A DNA stretch of 64,000 bases, from NCBI GenBank assembly GCA_016125085.1, contig WGMM01000027.1:62001-126000 (forward strand), in the 5' to 3' direction. Of this stretch, positions 35,729 through 45,446 are shown one piece after another. The position numbers were made by a program, and so were the translations under genes. The stretch comes from a bacterium (lineage in GTDB: Bacteria; Planctomycetota; Planctomycetia; Isosphaerales; Isosphaeraceae). Within the stretch, counting starts at the first letter, position 1. Every line of letters begins with the position of its first letter. The notes below the pieces were generated by a model. The model was not told the origin of the DNA, did no database searches, and saw only the letters and a program-made list of their open reading frames with translations.

Positions 35729-37477
35729 TCACTGCCCGGCTGCGCCACCCTGGCGTAGTTTTTCCATGACTTCGTCGAGATTGAACGTCGCGGCCTTCTG
35801 GCGCTGGGGATAATCCTTGAATGTCGCCAGGAACTCGCCGACCTTATCCTGGGCGGGGACGAGCAGGTAGGCGCGTTCGAGCAGCCAGTCATAGTAGGTG
35901 TTCGAAGTCACGTCGGCACGCTCGTAAGGGTCGTTTCGAAGGTTGAAGATCTTCGGTACGCGAAGCGTGACGAACGGTTCGGCCCAGACATTGAGAGTGC
36001 CGGTCGCACGCTGCTCCATGAAAACGAGCTTCCAGTTATCGTAGCGATAACCTGTCACCTGCTGGTCGTCGTTGCAATAGAGGAACTCATCACGCGGGGA
36101 TTTGGCAGTTTCGCCCGTGAGGTAAGCAGCCAGATCGTAACCGTCCAGGTGAACCTTGAAGGTCTTGTCGCCGATCGTATAGCCCTTCAGGAGCTTGTCC
36201 TTCACCGAAGAATCGCCAGCGATGGAAGCAAGAGTGGGGGCCCAGTCGAGGTGCGACGTAATGGCGTTCGAAACGGTACCGGGCTTGATCTTGCCGGGCC
36301 AGCGCACCATGGCGGGCACGCGATAAGCGCCTTCCCAGTTCGAGTTCTTTTCGTTGCGGAAAGGGGTCATGGCCGCGTCAGGCCACGAATTCATGTGCGG
36401 GCCGTTGTCGGTGGAGTACATGACGAAGGTGTTCTCGGTCAGCCCGGCTTCGTCCAGGGCATTGAGAACGGTGCCGACGTTCTTGTCGTGTTCGACCATC
36501 GCATCGGCGTAGGTGCCGAGCCACTTGCCCGCCTGGCCCTTTTTCGATTCTTCCACATAGGTGCGGAAGTGCATGTGGGTGAAGTTCACCCAGAGGAAAA
36601 ACGGCTTGTCGCCCGTGGCCTGACGCTTGATGTAATCGGCCGATCGGGTCGCGATTTCGGCGTCGATTGTCTCCATCCGCTTTTTGGTCAGCGGGCCGGT
36701 GTCCTTGATCGTCTGCTTGCCGACTTTGCCGAATCGGGGATCGACGGTCGGGTCGTCCACGTCGGTGGCCTTGCTGTCGAGAACGCCTCGGGGGCCGTAT
36801 TTCGCCTTGAAGGCAGGGTCTTTCGGATAATCGGGGTGCTCGGGTTCTTCTTCGGCGTTCAAGTGATAGAGATTGCCGTAGAACTCGTCGAACCCGTGCA
36901 CGGTCGGGAGAAATTCGTTACGGTCGCCGAGGTGGTTCTTGCCGAATTGGGCCGTGGCGTAACCCTGGGGCTTGAGGAGTTCTGCGATCGTCGGGTCTTT
37001 CTCGGTAAGACCGATCTTCGCGCCCGGCAGGCCGACTTTGGTCAAGCCTGTGCGCAGTCCATGCTGACCGGTGAGGAAGGAGGCACGACCCGCGGTGCAG
37101 CTTTGCTCGGCATAATAATCGGTAAAAATCATGCCTTCCTTGGCGACGCGGTCGATGTTCGGGGTCCGGTATCCGACCAGGCCCATCGTGTAGGCCGAGA
37201 TGTTGGATTGTCCGACATCGTCGCCCCAGATGATGACGATATTCGGCTTCTTTGCCTGAGAGGTCTTGGGGGCCATCGCGGCTGTCGTCATGCTGGCCGC
37301 AGCTGCTCTCAGCATGCGCATCGTGGCGGTCGGAATTTCGGGTCGCAGATGGTTGCCGTGCGATTGATCGACAGGATGTTCGGCTGCGAATGCCTGCTGG
37401 CAAAGGGCCGGCACGTTCAGGATCGCGATCGACAGCAGATATCTCAGGAATCGAAACGAACCTGATTTAGTCAGCAT
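35729..37477 (-). CDS. Secreted arylsulfatase (sulfatase family)
   Basis: 582 aa from the ATG at 37477, chosen for its AAAGGAG ribosome site and the signal peptide beginning MLTKSGSFRFLRYLLS. The catalytic site is SCTAGRASFLTGQHGLRTGL: the Cys in CxAxR is turned to formylglycine by a separate enzyme not seen here. The calcium site starts at IVIIWGDDVGQSN. Further sulfatase marks are YSTDNGPHMNSWPDAAMTPF, VRWPGKIKPGTVSNAI and HLDWAPTLA. It cleaves sulfate esters, probably from algal-type polysaccharides (inference). The N-terminal 80 residues include a linker with many Ala, Thr and Met before the catalytic core. Confidence 0.92.
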   Translation of the reverse strand: MLTKSGSFRFLRYLLSIAILNVPALCQQAFAAEHPVDQSHGNHLRPEIPTATMRMLRAAAASMTTAAMAPKTSQAKKPNIVIIWGDDVGQSNISAYTMGLVGYRTPNIDRVAKEGMIFTDYYAEQSCTAGRASFLTGQHGLRTGLTKVGLPGAKIGLTEKDPTIAELLKPQGYATAQFGKNHLGDRNEFLPTVHGFDEFYGNLYHLNAEEEPEHPDYPKDPAFKAKYGPRGVLDSKATDVDDPTVDPRFGKVGKQTIKDTGPLTKKRMETIDAEIATRSADYIKRQATGDKPFFLWVNFTHMHFRTYVEESKKGQAGKWLGTYADAMVEHDKNVGTVLNALDEAGLTENTFVMYSTDNGPHMNSWPDAAMTPFRNEKNSNWEGAYRVPAMVRWPGKIKPGTVSNAITSHLDWAPTLASIAGDSSVKDKLLKGYTIGDKTFKVHLDGYDLAAYLTGETAKSPRDEFLYCNDDQQVTGYRYDNWKLVFMEQRATGTLNVWAEPFVTLRVPKIFNLRNDPYERADVTSNTYYDWLLERAYLLVPAQDKVGEFLATFKDYPQRQKAATFNLDEVMEKLRQGGAAGQ

Positions 37478-38031
37478 CTGGGGGTCTCCTTTCGAAGTTT
37501 CTGATTGTGGTCGATTCCGAGAGGCATCGAAACGATCACGAAAGAGCGTTAAACCGTTAACGACAGTCTTCGATTCGTCGAAACCGGTCACATGGTCGAA
37601 CCGTTCGGCAAATCCAGGCGACTGCCGCCAGGCTCACTCCTGGCGTCTTGTGCTTTCCAGCTTCCCCACAAATCCGAAGACCGTTTGGACAACGATCGAA
37701 TTCGGGGATTTCGGCTATCAGCATAATTCCGCCGATGCGATAAATCTATCTCGAATTCGGAAATTCCGCGTCGCAAGTATTTGCGGTTCAAGGATCAGGC
37801 AGTTTGGGCGGAAGTCAGGACTGCTGCGATCTCGACGGCATCGAACGACATAGCCATCGCTGAAGCCAGGAGTTTGACGCAATCGCCGACTCATCCGGCC
37901 AAAAACGGATCGGGACGAGAATCACGCACGGATTCGTTTGGTAAGACGCGCAAAATGGTATATCATTTCTGTAAATCAAGGCTTGAACTTGACCCGTCGG
38001 ACTATGGTTACCGCACTTCGGGGCCGTACGA
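37478..38031. other. Gene-free gap between the arylsulfatase and the second sigma/kinase pair
   Basis: 554 bases. Two short open frames exist, but neither has a motif or ribosome site. No RNA gene or clear terminator. It should hold the divergent promoters for both sides. Confidence 0.55.
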
Positions 38032-38667
38032 ATGAGCCGAACCGAGCATGACACGAGCCCGACCCTATTGAAGCGTGCGGCCGACTGGTCGGATCGGTCA
38101 GCCTGGAACGTGATGCATGTTCGATACGACGCACTGATCGACCGGTGGTCGCGTCGTGCGCTCGACAATCCTTCGGACGTGGGGGAATTCAAGCAGATGC
38201 TGTGGATCGAAATCGCACGAAGGATCGTGGGGTTTCGCTATGATCCGAACCGGTCGTTCCGTCGCTGGCTGAAAACTCTTCATAGTTCACGAATCGCAGA
38301 TTATCGAAAATCCGCCGCCAGAGCCGCTCGTCGTGCGGACCGTTATCGGGAATATGCCGGCAAATTGAGACGGATCGATGAACTCGGGCCGCAGCCTGGC
38401 GAGTGCACTACGACTTCGGAATACCTCACGACTTCCAACGAAAAACGTAAATCGCTGGATACCGAACGCCTGGAAAGGGCGAAAGTCATGGTGCAGGCCA
38501 GATTTCGGAATCGCTCGTGGGAAGTCTTCTGGGCGATTTCGATGGAGGATCGTTCGATCAGGGAAACCGCAACGGAATTCGGCATGACCTACGCCGCGGC
38601 TTTTGCGGCATACTCACGGGTGCGAAACGCTTTCAAGCTGGAACTGGAACGGGTCGAAGCCCCATGA
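38032..38667 (+). CDS. ECF-type sigma factor, kinase-linked
   Basis: 211 aa. The region-2 signature reads IVGFRYDPNRSFRRWLKTLH, close to that of 825-1457 (FSYDPRLRFRGWLHTL). A DNA-binding helix-turn-helix occurs near 175-200 (SIRETATEFGMTYAAAFAAY). A linker rich in Thr/Ser sits between the two regions. Its stop overlaps the start of the kinase gene (ATGA), so they are made together in fixed ratio. This is the same gene order as at 825-2695, but with a tighter junction. Presumed to direct transcription of an unknown regulon under kinase control. Confidence 0.82.
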   Translation: MSRTEHDTSPTLLKRAADWSDRSAWNVMHVRYDALIDRWSRRALDNPSDVGEFKQMLWIEIARRIVGFRYDPNRSFRRWLKTLHSSRIADYRKSAARAARRADRYREYAGKLRRIDELGPQPGECTTTSEYLTTSNEKRKSLDTERLERAKVMVQARFRNRSWEVFWAISMEDRSIRETATEFGMTYAAAFAAYSRVRNAFKLELERVEAP

Positions 38668-41138
38668 GCCCTGTCGGCAGGGGGAACACCTCTGGACCGT
38701 CCGACCCGGGGCCGAGCTGGACCAATGACTGCCCGCCTGAGTCTTTGCTACGACGAATCGGCGATGACGAGATCGCCGAGGTACTGTATTCGAAGCTCGA
38801 AAGGCATATAGAAACTTGTCCAGATTGTCAGGCCATTCTGCAGGACTGGGCAGATTCCGACCGGGTGCCAGCCTATTCGATCGATGCCGGAGGCTTTCAT
38901 GCGGAATCGAGCGACACGGACGAATTCGAAGTCGTCCCGGCGATTCCGGGGTTTCGTCTGATCCGCGAGCTTGGCCGTGGCGGTGAAGGTGTCGTGCATC
39001 TTGCGGAAGAATCCGAAACGCAACGACTGGTGGCTCTGAAGTTTTTGCCCGGTGGCTGGATGGCGGATCCCGAGGGGCGAAGCAGGTGGCTAAGGCAGGT
39101 TCGAGCGACAGCCCGGATCCAGCATGAGAACGTCGTCCGTTTGTACAGAATCGAAGAAACGTCGCGCTGGTATGTCATGGTGCTCGAATATGTCGCGGGA
39201 GGCACTCTGCGAGATCGAGTGGATCGGCCACTCACTCCAGTAGCCGCCGCGACACTCGTTCATCGGCTGGCCCTGGCGGTGGGCGAAATTCATCGTGCAG
39301 GAATCTGGCACCTCGATCTGAAACCTTCGAACGTTCTGCTGGATGGTTCGGAGTCGACGGTTCTCGAAAATTGCACTCCGAAAATCTCGGATTTCGGGAT
39401 AGCGATGCGGGACGAATTGACTGCGAACGAGCAGTCGCATGGTGGCGGAACGCCTGCGTTCATGTCGCCAGAGCAGGCCGGAAGAGGAATGCGACGGCTC
39501 GGACCCGCAACGGATGTCTATGGTCTCGGTGCAATTCTCTATTATTGCCTGACAGCGAAGCCGCCATTCGAAGGTACATCGACAAGCGAATCCATCTATC
39601 GTGTGCTCAATGAACCTTTGCGATTTCCGGAACTTACGGAAGTCACGATCGAGCCGCAACTTATCGCGATATGTCGGAAAGCGATGGCCAAATCGCCGAC
39701 TTCAAGATTTTCGAATCCTGGCCAAATGGCGAAAGCGCTTGGGCAATGGATCGCATCGAATTCAGCCTGCGTTTCAGTCGGTACGGAAACGAATCGGCCA
39801 GTATTGTCCGGGAAAATACGCAACGCCCGATCTTTCGTAACGCTGAGCCTGATTGCGCTGAGCATCAGCCTCTATCCGCTCGCTCGATGGTTCTCATCAG
39901 TCGATCGGGACGAAAATTCGGAGCCGCTGACGAAAACCGAGTGGATCCAGGAGCTGCGCCAAGTCGAGCCGAGCGTATTCTTCGGTCCCAGGCTTGATCG
40001 GCTGATTGCTTCGTCCCGACAGCGAACGGAGGACTTGCTCAGCGTTTCGACTGGTGATCCGGAAGAATTGGCCCGATTCGGAATGATGCTGCAGGCGACC
40101 GCTGCGAGATTCTGTTCGTCCTTGAACAAAGAGCTTTTCGAGGCGGCGGACGATCTCTTCGAATGTGCAGTGAGACTGCTGGAACGGAGCGACGAACTCG
40201 CCCCCGGTAATCAGGCAACGATTCGAGAACTGGCGCTCACCGAATTTTCGTTCGGCCATGTCAAAGACAATGATCTCGAAGCCGATGAAGCTGCGGTCAT
40301 CAAGAAATTTCAGCAGGATGTGCGTCATTTCGAGCGGGCTTCGCTCTGGATCGACCGGATCGAGGACCACCGTTCTCGAGTTCATTTGGCTTCGCAGATT
40401 CTGGATCGTGCGCGTGAGCATGCGTTCAATGCGAATTTGAAAGGGCTTACAAGGGCCGCACAAGTCTGGAATGATTTTCACGAAAAATGCGAAACGCAGT
40501 GGTCGGACCTCGCGGATTCCGAGGAGATTCGACTGAGATTGGCTCTGTTCGATCGCCAGGAATTCGAGCCGCGTTTATCGTCCGTACGAAAAAAAGACCA
40601 CTCGACGCTCGACGAGAGTACCCGTCTCCTTCTGGAGCGGGAACTGGTCATGTATCGGCTCGTGCCGCTGGTTTTTCGGGCCGGTAAAGTTCATGCCGAA
40701 CCGACCGTAGAAGAAATGGAATCAGTTCTGAAGGATGCCGAGGGGTTGCTGAAGAAAATGGGGCGAAACCCTGAATTGATCATCACGATCGCTTACGAGG
40801 AATTGATTCGCCCTGTCGCAACCGTTTCGACCTGGCTGCGGGCGAACGGCAACTGGCCGATCGCACAATCACTCGCGAATCGCTACAGGATAATCGCGCA
40901 AGCCCTCAATCAACGCTATCCCGATCGATTCGAATGTTATCTGGCGCTGAGCGAGTCTTATCTCCAGAATTGGAAAAATGCCTTACAAGCTCAAGACCCG
41001 GCAGGTGCGGAAGCGGGGTTGAAGGTTTCTCTGGAGATGGCCCAGCGCGCGACCCGTATCGCTCCAGGCAATGTGAAAGCCAGGGCGATGCTCGAAGATC
41101 GAGAGTCACGTCTCGCCCGGTTTCAGGCAGCTCGCTGA
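38664..41138 (+). CDS. Large membrane-bound Ser/Thr kinase with zinc-finger N-terminus
   Basis: 824 aa from the ATG at 38664 overlapping the sigma stop. A zinc-binding motif (HIETCPDCQAIL) is at about 48-60. The kinase domain covers about 95-360: glycine loop LGRGGEGVVHLAEE, lysine in VALKFLPGG, HLDLKPSNVLLD (non-RD, Arg replaced by Leu) and KISDFGIA. One membrane span follows near 395-415 (TLSLIALSISLYPLARWF), then about 400 residues of helical extracytoplasmic sequence with Leu/Glu/Arg-rich repeats, perhaps TPR-like. This large sensory part is absent in the first kinase (1535-2695). Probably senses a periplasmic signal and acts on the coupled sigma factor. Confidence 0.85.
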   Translation: MSPVGRGNTSGPSDPGPSWTNDCPPESLLRRIGDDEIAEVLYSKLERHIETCPDCQAILQDWADSDRVPAYSIDAGGFHAESSDTDEFEVVPAIPGFRLIRELGRGGEGVVHLAEESETQRLVALKFLPGGWMADPEGRSRWLRQVRATARIQHENVVRLYRIEETSRWYVMVLEYVAGGTLRDRVDRPLTPVAAATLVHRLALAVGEIHRAGIWHLDLKPSNVLLDGSESTVLENCTPKISDFGIAMRDELTANEQSHGGGTPAFMSPEQAGRGMRRLGPATDVYGLGAILYYCLTAKPPFEGTSTSESIYRVLNEPLRFPELTEVTIEPQLIAICRKAMAKSPTSRFSNPGQMAKALGQWIASNSACVSVGTETNRPVLSGKIRNARSFVTLSLIALSISLYPLARWFSSVDRDENSEPLTKTEWIQELRQVEPSVFFGPRLDRLIASSRQRTEDLLSVSTGDPEELARFGMMLQATAARFCSSLNKELFEAADDLFECAVRLLERSDELAPGNQATIRELALTEFSFGHVKDNDLEADEAAVIKKFQQDVRHFERASLWIDRIEDHRSRVHLASQILDRAREHAFNANLKGLTRAAQVWNDFHEKCETQWSDLADSEEIRLRLALFDRQEFEPRLSSVRKKDHSTLDESTRLLLERELVMYRLVPLVFRAGKVHAEPTVEEMESVLKDAEGLLKKMGRNPELIITIAYEELIRPVATVSTWLRANGNWPIAQSLANRYRIIAQALNQRYPDRFECYLALSESYLQNWKNALQAQDPAGAEAGLKVSLEMAQRATRIAPGNVKARAMLEDRESRLARFQAAR

Positions 41139-41146
41139 TCACTTCA

Positions 41147-42982
41147 TCATTCGATAGAAACACCGGATTCGAATCGAACGATCGCCGAAGACCCGTCTTG
41201 CGGTTTCATAAGGGCCCTTGCCTTTCGGATGAAGTCTTTGAGATCCATCGGTTTTCTCATATGTGCATCGCATCCGGCCTCCTGCATTCTCTGGAGTTCT
41301 TCATCTTCGAACGACGCCGTGAGGGAGATCATGGGCCCGCGGTATCCGAGTTCGCGAATCGCTTTCGTGGCCTGTCTTCCGTCCATAACTGGCATGAAAA
41401 CGTCCATGAGAATCAGGTCGAATGGTACGTTCGAGCTCGAAACGATCTCCACGGCTTCGCTCCCGTCGCTGGCGTGGACAGGATCGCAACCCGCGCGTTT
41501 CAGCAGAAAGTTCTGAATTTGGCGAATGTCGGGATTGTCTTCGACAACGAGAACTCGCGGATTTCCCTCAAGTTTCTCCGGCATTGCCGATTCCGGCTGC
41601 CGGTCCGCAAGTTCTGACGAGGTCGGGATTTCTACGGGGAGACGAACGGTGAATGTCGTACCAGCGCCAGGTTCGCTTCGCACTTCGATCGTGCCGCCCA
41701 TGGCTTCGGCGAGTTCTTTCGAAATGAACAAGCCCATGCCGCTGCCGCCGAATCTCCGATGGATCGTCGCATCCGCCTGAACATAGGGGCGAAACAGCGA
41801 ATCGACCTGTTCGGGGGTCATGCCCGCACCGGTGTCAATGACCTGCCAGCATAAAATGCAAGTCTCCGATGGCGTGGGATGATCCGGGGAAAGTTCGCGG
41901 ACTTCCGTGTCGAGCCTGAGTGTGACGGTTCCGAACTCGGTGAATTTGATGGCGTTTGCCATCAGATTCAGCAGAATTTGACGAATTCGCGTCGGATCGG
42001 CAGATACGAATTTTGCAATAGTGTCTTCGGTCGTTTCGAAAATCAGGCGTACCGGCTTCGAGCAGACGTTCGGAGCAAGGGATTCGACGATCTCTTTCGA
42101 AAATTTCACGGCGTCGAAAACGATCGATTCGAATCGAATCTGACCAGATTCGATCTTGGCGGATTCCAGATTGTCGTTGACCAGATGAACGAGGTGTTCG
42201 GTATTGCGCCGAATGGCCTGGATTGAGGCATCCCTCTCGTTGGGATCCATCGAACTGACGGCGATCTCGGCATGACCGCTCAATGAGGTCGCGGCCGTGC
42301 GGATTTCGTGCGCCACGGTGGCCATAATGAGTCTGGAATGCTCGGTAAATTCGCGGATCTTCGTATTCGTTTCATTCAGCCGGATCGCGATCTGCGTGCT
42401 TTTTTCGATCTCGGCCCTGAGCCGGATCTTCTCTTCCACCGTATGCGTGAGGTCGTTCATCACTTCGAGATCGATTTCGGACCATTTCCTCGGTCCACTG
42501 TCAATCACGCAAAAAGAGCCAAGAATATGGCGGCCATCGGGTGAATGCAACGGAAAGCCAAGGTAACTGACGACGCCGATATTTCGCACTGCGAGGTGAT
42601 TTTGCCAGCTCGGGTCTTCCCGGGCGTCCTCGATCATCAGGACGTCCCGCGTTTCGACGACCGTAGCGCACATCGAATGATCGAGCGGCGTTCCACCCAT
42701 TTCGCACCAGGGGAAATGCAGGCCGACCTGGCTCTTGAAGAATTGACTCTGCGAATCCACCAGCGAAATCAGGCTGACGCGACACCGGAGCATGCGACTC
42801 GCCAGACGCGTAAATCGATCGAAGCCCTCTTCTGGCGGCGAATCCAACAGCTGGGTCTGAATCAATGCCCGTAAGCGATCCGCGTCCCTGACATAACTGA
42901 AGATCGATTCGGACGGCATCTTCGCGCTGCACCGTATTGGAACCACGGAGGTCGATTGAAGATCGATCGCCGGGCGATTCAT
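41147..42982 (-). CDS. Hybrid histidine kinase with GAF and receiver domains
   Basis: 611 aa. GAF domain about 35-190 (SLISLVDSQSQFFKSQVGLH, GTPLDHSMCATVVE). HisKA with the phospho-His in ATVAHEIRTAATSLSGH near 225-240. The ATPase domain shows NLMANAIKFTEFG, IDTGAGMTPEQVD and FGGSGMGLFISKELAE. The receiver domain near 475-590 has VLVVEDNPDIRQ, phospho-Asp in LILMDVFMPVMDGRQ and K in MRKPMD. No membrane segment, so it senses a cytoplasmic signal. Its receiver could pass phosphate to the HPt protein at 47002-47340. Convergent with the kinase at 38664-41138, only eight bases apart. Confidence 0.92.
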   Translation of the reverse strand: MNRPAIDLQSTSVVPIRCSAKMPSESIFSYVRDADRLRALIQTQLLDSPPEEGFDRFTRLASRMLRCRVSLISLVDSQSQFFKSQVGLHFPWCEMGGTPLDHSMCATVVETRDVLMIEDAREDPSWQNHLAVRNIGVVSYLGFPLHSPDGRHILGSFCVIDSGPRKWSEIDLEVMNDLTHTVEEKIRLRAEIEKSTQIAIRLNETNTKIREFTEHSRLIMATVAHEIRTAATSLSGHAEIAVSSMDPNERDASIQAIRRNTEHLVHLVNDNLESAKIESGQIRFESIVFDAVKFSKEIVESLAPNVCSKPVRLIFETTEDTIAKFVSADPTRIRQILLNLMANAIKFTEFGTVTLRLDTEVRELSPDHPTPSETCILCWQVIDTGAGMTPEQVDSLFRPYVQADATIHRRFGGSGMGLFISKELAEAMGGTIEVRSEPGAGTTFTVRLPVEIPTSSELADRQPESAMPEKLEGNPRVLVVEDNPDIRQIQNFLLKRAGCDPVHASDGSEAVEIVSSSNVPFDLILMDVFMPVMDGRQATKAIRELGYRGPMISLTASFEDEELQRMQEAGCDAHMRKPMDLKDFIRKARALMKPQDGSSAIVRFESGVSIE

Positions 42983-43145
42983 GATTATCTGACTCCACCT
43001 TCAAATCATCATAAACGGAACCGCAAAAAATATCCGAGAAAATTCGAACTCAGGCGGCTTTAAATCGTCCCAACGCCCTTTGGAATTGATTTCCGAATGG
43101 GCAAAACTTCGAACGATTCATGCAACTGGGTGTGACGGCAAATCG

Positions 43146-43188
43146 GCTGGTCCGCCGATCCCCCATTCGGGGAGACCGCCGGACCAGC
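43146..43188 (-). terminator. Hairpin after the DUF4114 gene, possible terminator
   Basis: GCTGGTCCG (43146-43154) pairs with CGGACCAGC (43180-43188); an inner CCCC/GGGG stem lies in the loop. It is 30 bases past the DUF4114 stop. The T-run is poor (CGATTTGCC). Confidence 0.35.
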
Positions 43189-43217
43189 TTCACCCACTCG
43201 TTCGGATTCGTTCTCGA

Positions 43218-45065
43218 TCAGACGAAGATCGAAGTTGCCAGGGTCGAGTTCAGAATCTTCTTGTTCGAAGGAGTCGGTACTTTATCCCAGCTGTCGATCG
43301 TGCCCATGCTCACACCACCGATAGAGAACACGATGTCATTGAAGTCGCGGTCGCAGTTGGCGGCATTGTCACCACGGATGTCTTCCCAGCCGTATTGTCT
43401 GCCCGAGACGCCGCCGTACATCGAGTCGATCATTTGCGTGCCGCCCCAGGCATTCATGGGATTGGCTTCCGGGATTGAGAACAAAGCCCTCTTCTTGTTG
43501 TCTGACGAAGTGACGTCCTTGCCAAGCTCGGGTTTGTTGAAAGCTTCCCAGATCGTTCCGGCGGGCACCATCATGGCGCCGATCAGATCACCTGGCTTCA
43601 TCGCGAAGGTCTTGATTCCATTGTAGCCGCCCTTGTTGAAGTTCGATTCCCACGTCATCGGTCCAGCGACAGCCGCACCCTCGATGCGGTCGCGAATCAC
43701 GACATAGCCAAGCTCGGTTCCCGTAAGTGCCCGGCGAGCGGCTTCCTTGATGTATTCGGGCGAACCTGGCGTGAGATTTTCCATTCCGGCAAGGCTGAAG
43801 ATCGCCATTTCGCTCTCGTAGCCGCCGCCGTCAAAACGGTAATCGACAGTGACCTGACCCGAAGGGGCGACTTGCCAGATTCCTTTTTGACCCTGAGATT
43901 CCGTCATCACGTCCAGGTTCTTCTGTTCGGTGGCGTACTGCTTGATTTCGGACTGAAAGACGGTCTCCGACTGGAACTTCCTGCTCGGATTGGCAACTTC
44001 CGTCACGGGTGCGGCCACACCCGTGGCCCCCGTAATCTGGAAGACCATGTCGTTGTAATCCTTGTCGGTCGTCCCATCCAGACGCTGGTCTTCGAAGGCG
44101 AACAAGCTGCCCCGGTTATCCAGATCGCCCATTTGACCCCAGAGCTGGCTTGTAGCCACATAAGGGTTCGCTTCCGGAATGCTGAACAACGGCCTTTCGC
44201 TTGAGCTGAGAGTCTGATTTTTTACGAGCTTCGTATTCACGCCCGAAAACGTACCGCTGGGGATGATGATGGCCGCGAAGGTCGAGCCTGGCGCCAGATT
44301 GGTGAACGTCTTGAGACCCTTATACGGTGAGGTCTTGTTGTTCAGGTCACCTTCCCAGGAAGTTTTTCCGGAGAAACGGGCCGCTTCCGTGGCTGCATTG
44401 ATCGATGTGAACCCTTGAGATCCGTTGGCGTTGGCTCTACGGACGGCTTCCTTGATATAGGCATCCGATCCAGGTGTGTACTGGTCCATACCTTCCAGCG
44501 AGTAGAATCCGAGCGATCCGTTATAACCGGCGCCGCGGAAGATGTAGTCGACACTCACTTCACCGGTTCGCCCGACAGTAAACACGCCAATCTGGCTGGA
44601 TTGGTTGTTCAGGCTGTTATTCGTGCTGCCATAAAGCAACGAGGTGCTGATCGTACCGCCATTCGGTTGATCGGCAACTGTGATGACCAGGTTCGTACGA
44701 TTCTGGATGAGATCATCGCCACCCTTGCCGACGTACCGGGCCAGAAGGATATCGGCCGCGGCGAACTGACCTTCGATATATGAACCGTCGGGAATCTGCA
44801 TGGAAACTTTGATCTGAGACGAATCCGTCACGGTCATTCCGGCGGAATCGGTTTTGGATCCGTAACCTACGCTGACGCTGTCGTTTCCGCTGGTGCCGTA
44901 GATGAGCAGTTGCTTCGTGCCTGGATCGAAAACCGGGCCGGTGGCCATGAGTTGCCGGCCTTCGAGCATTTCCGAGCCGAGCTTGACTTGTCGAACACCA
45001 CGACGAGTCTTCGAGCCCTTATGGTTGATCGTCGTCGCGGCGAAGAGTCGTTTGATGGCTTGCAT
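43218..45065 (-). CDS. Surface protein with two DUF4114 domains
   Basis: 615 aa from the ATG at 45065. The N-terminus has a basic region and the motif SEMLEGRQLMATGPV, the planctomycetal export-type motif shared with the CBM2 protein at 1-595. Two related domains follow. The first has VDYIFRGAGYNGSLGFYSLE and ends FAFEDQRLDGTTDKDYNDMV. The second has VDYRFDGGGYESEMAIFSLA and ends YGWEDIRGDNAANCDRDFND. The ED...DxDFND end is the DUF4114 signature and looks like a calcium site. These are extracellular, often adhesive or structural modules. A first part (about 40-130) has NDSVSVGYGSKTDSAGMT-like calcium-repeat-like sequence. The neighbours are signalling genes. Confidence 0.8.
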   Translation of the reverse strand: MQAIKRLFAATTINHKGSKTRRGVRQVKLGSEMLEGRQLMATGPVFDPGTKQLLIYGTSGNDSVSVGYGSKTDSAGMTVTDSSQIKVSMQIPDGSYIEGQFAAADILLARYVGKGGDDLIQNRTNLVITVADQPNGGTISTSLLYGSTNNSLNNQSSQIGVFTVGRTGEVSVDYIFRGAGYNGSLGFYSLEGMDQYTPGSDAYIKEAVRRANANGSQGFTSINAATEAARFSGKTSWEGDLNNKTSPYKGLKTFTNLAPGSTFAAIIIPSGTFSGVNTKLVKNQTLSSSERPLFSIPEANPYVATSQLWGQMGDLDNRGSLFAFEDQRLDGTTDKDYNDMVFQITGATGVAAPVTEVANPSRKFQSETVFQSEIKQYATEQKNLDVMTESQGQKGIWQVAPSGQVTVDYRFDGGGYESEMAIFSLAGMENLTPGSPEYIKEAARRALTGTELGYVVIRDRIEGAAVAGPMTWESNFNKGGYNGIKTFAMKPGDLIGAMMVPAGTIWEAFNKPELGKDVTSSDNKKRALFSIPEANPMNAWGGTQMIDSMYGGVSGRQYGWEDIRGDNAANCDRDFNDIVFSIGGVSMGTIDSWDKVPTPSNKKILNSTLATSIFV

Positions 45066-45446
45066 GATCGGGGTCTTTCGTTCGTTGATGAGGCGATTAG
45101 CGACAATCGGTGCGTCGCGGATCTTAGATGGATGAGAGAAATGGGAATCTGATGCCAAAAGCGAAAAACTACCGAAATTTCAGGTTTTCCTCATTCGATC
45201 GTCCGGTACGTTCCGAATCGAGACACTTCGGCCTCCTCACGTGTTTTCGAAACGATGCGCTTCGGTCGATACCTGATGCGCAGGACCGGTTCCGCTCTAG
45301 TTTTCGATAACCGTGTCTGGTTGAGTCGGCTGTACGAAATGCGAAAAGGCGACTTCCGGGAGAAACCTGTCAGTGTTGTTCGAAAGTCGAGTGCGAATGC
45401 TTAGAATGATCCACCATACGAAGAAGTCCCCGAACCAGACGAAAAA
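45066..45446. other. Gene-free divergent region
   Basis: 381 bases between the DUF4114 gene and the sigma-54 activator, which point away from each other. No gene seen; no clear -24/-12 (TGGC...TTGC) site found. Confidence 0.5.

Noticed and set aside
36149..37465. Rightward 438-codon frame
   Set aside because: Antisense to the arylsulfatase, whose own frame has the sulfatase active site and signal peptide.
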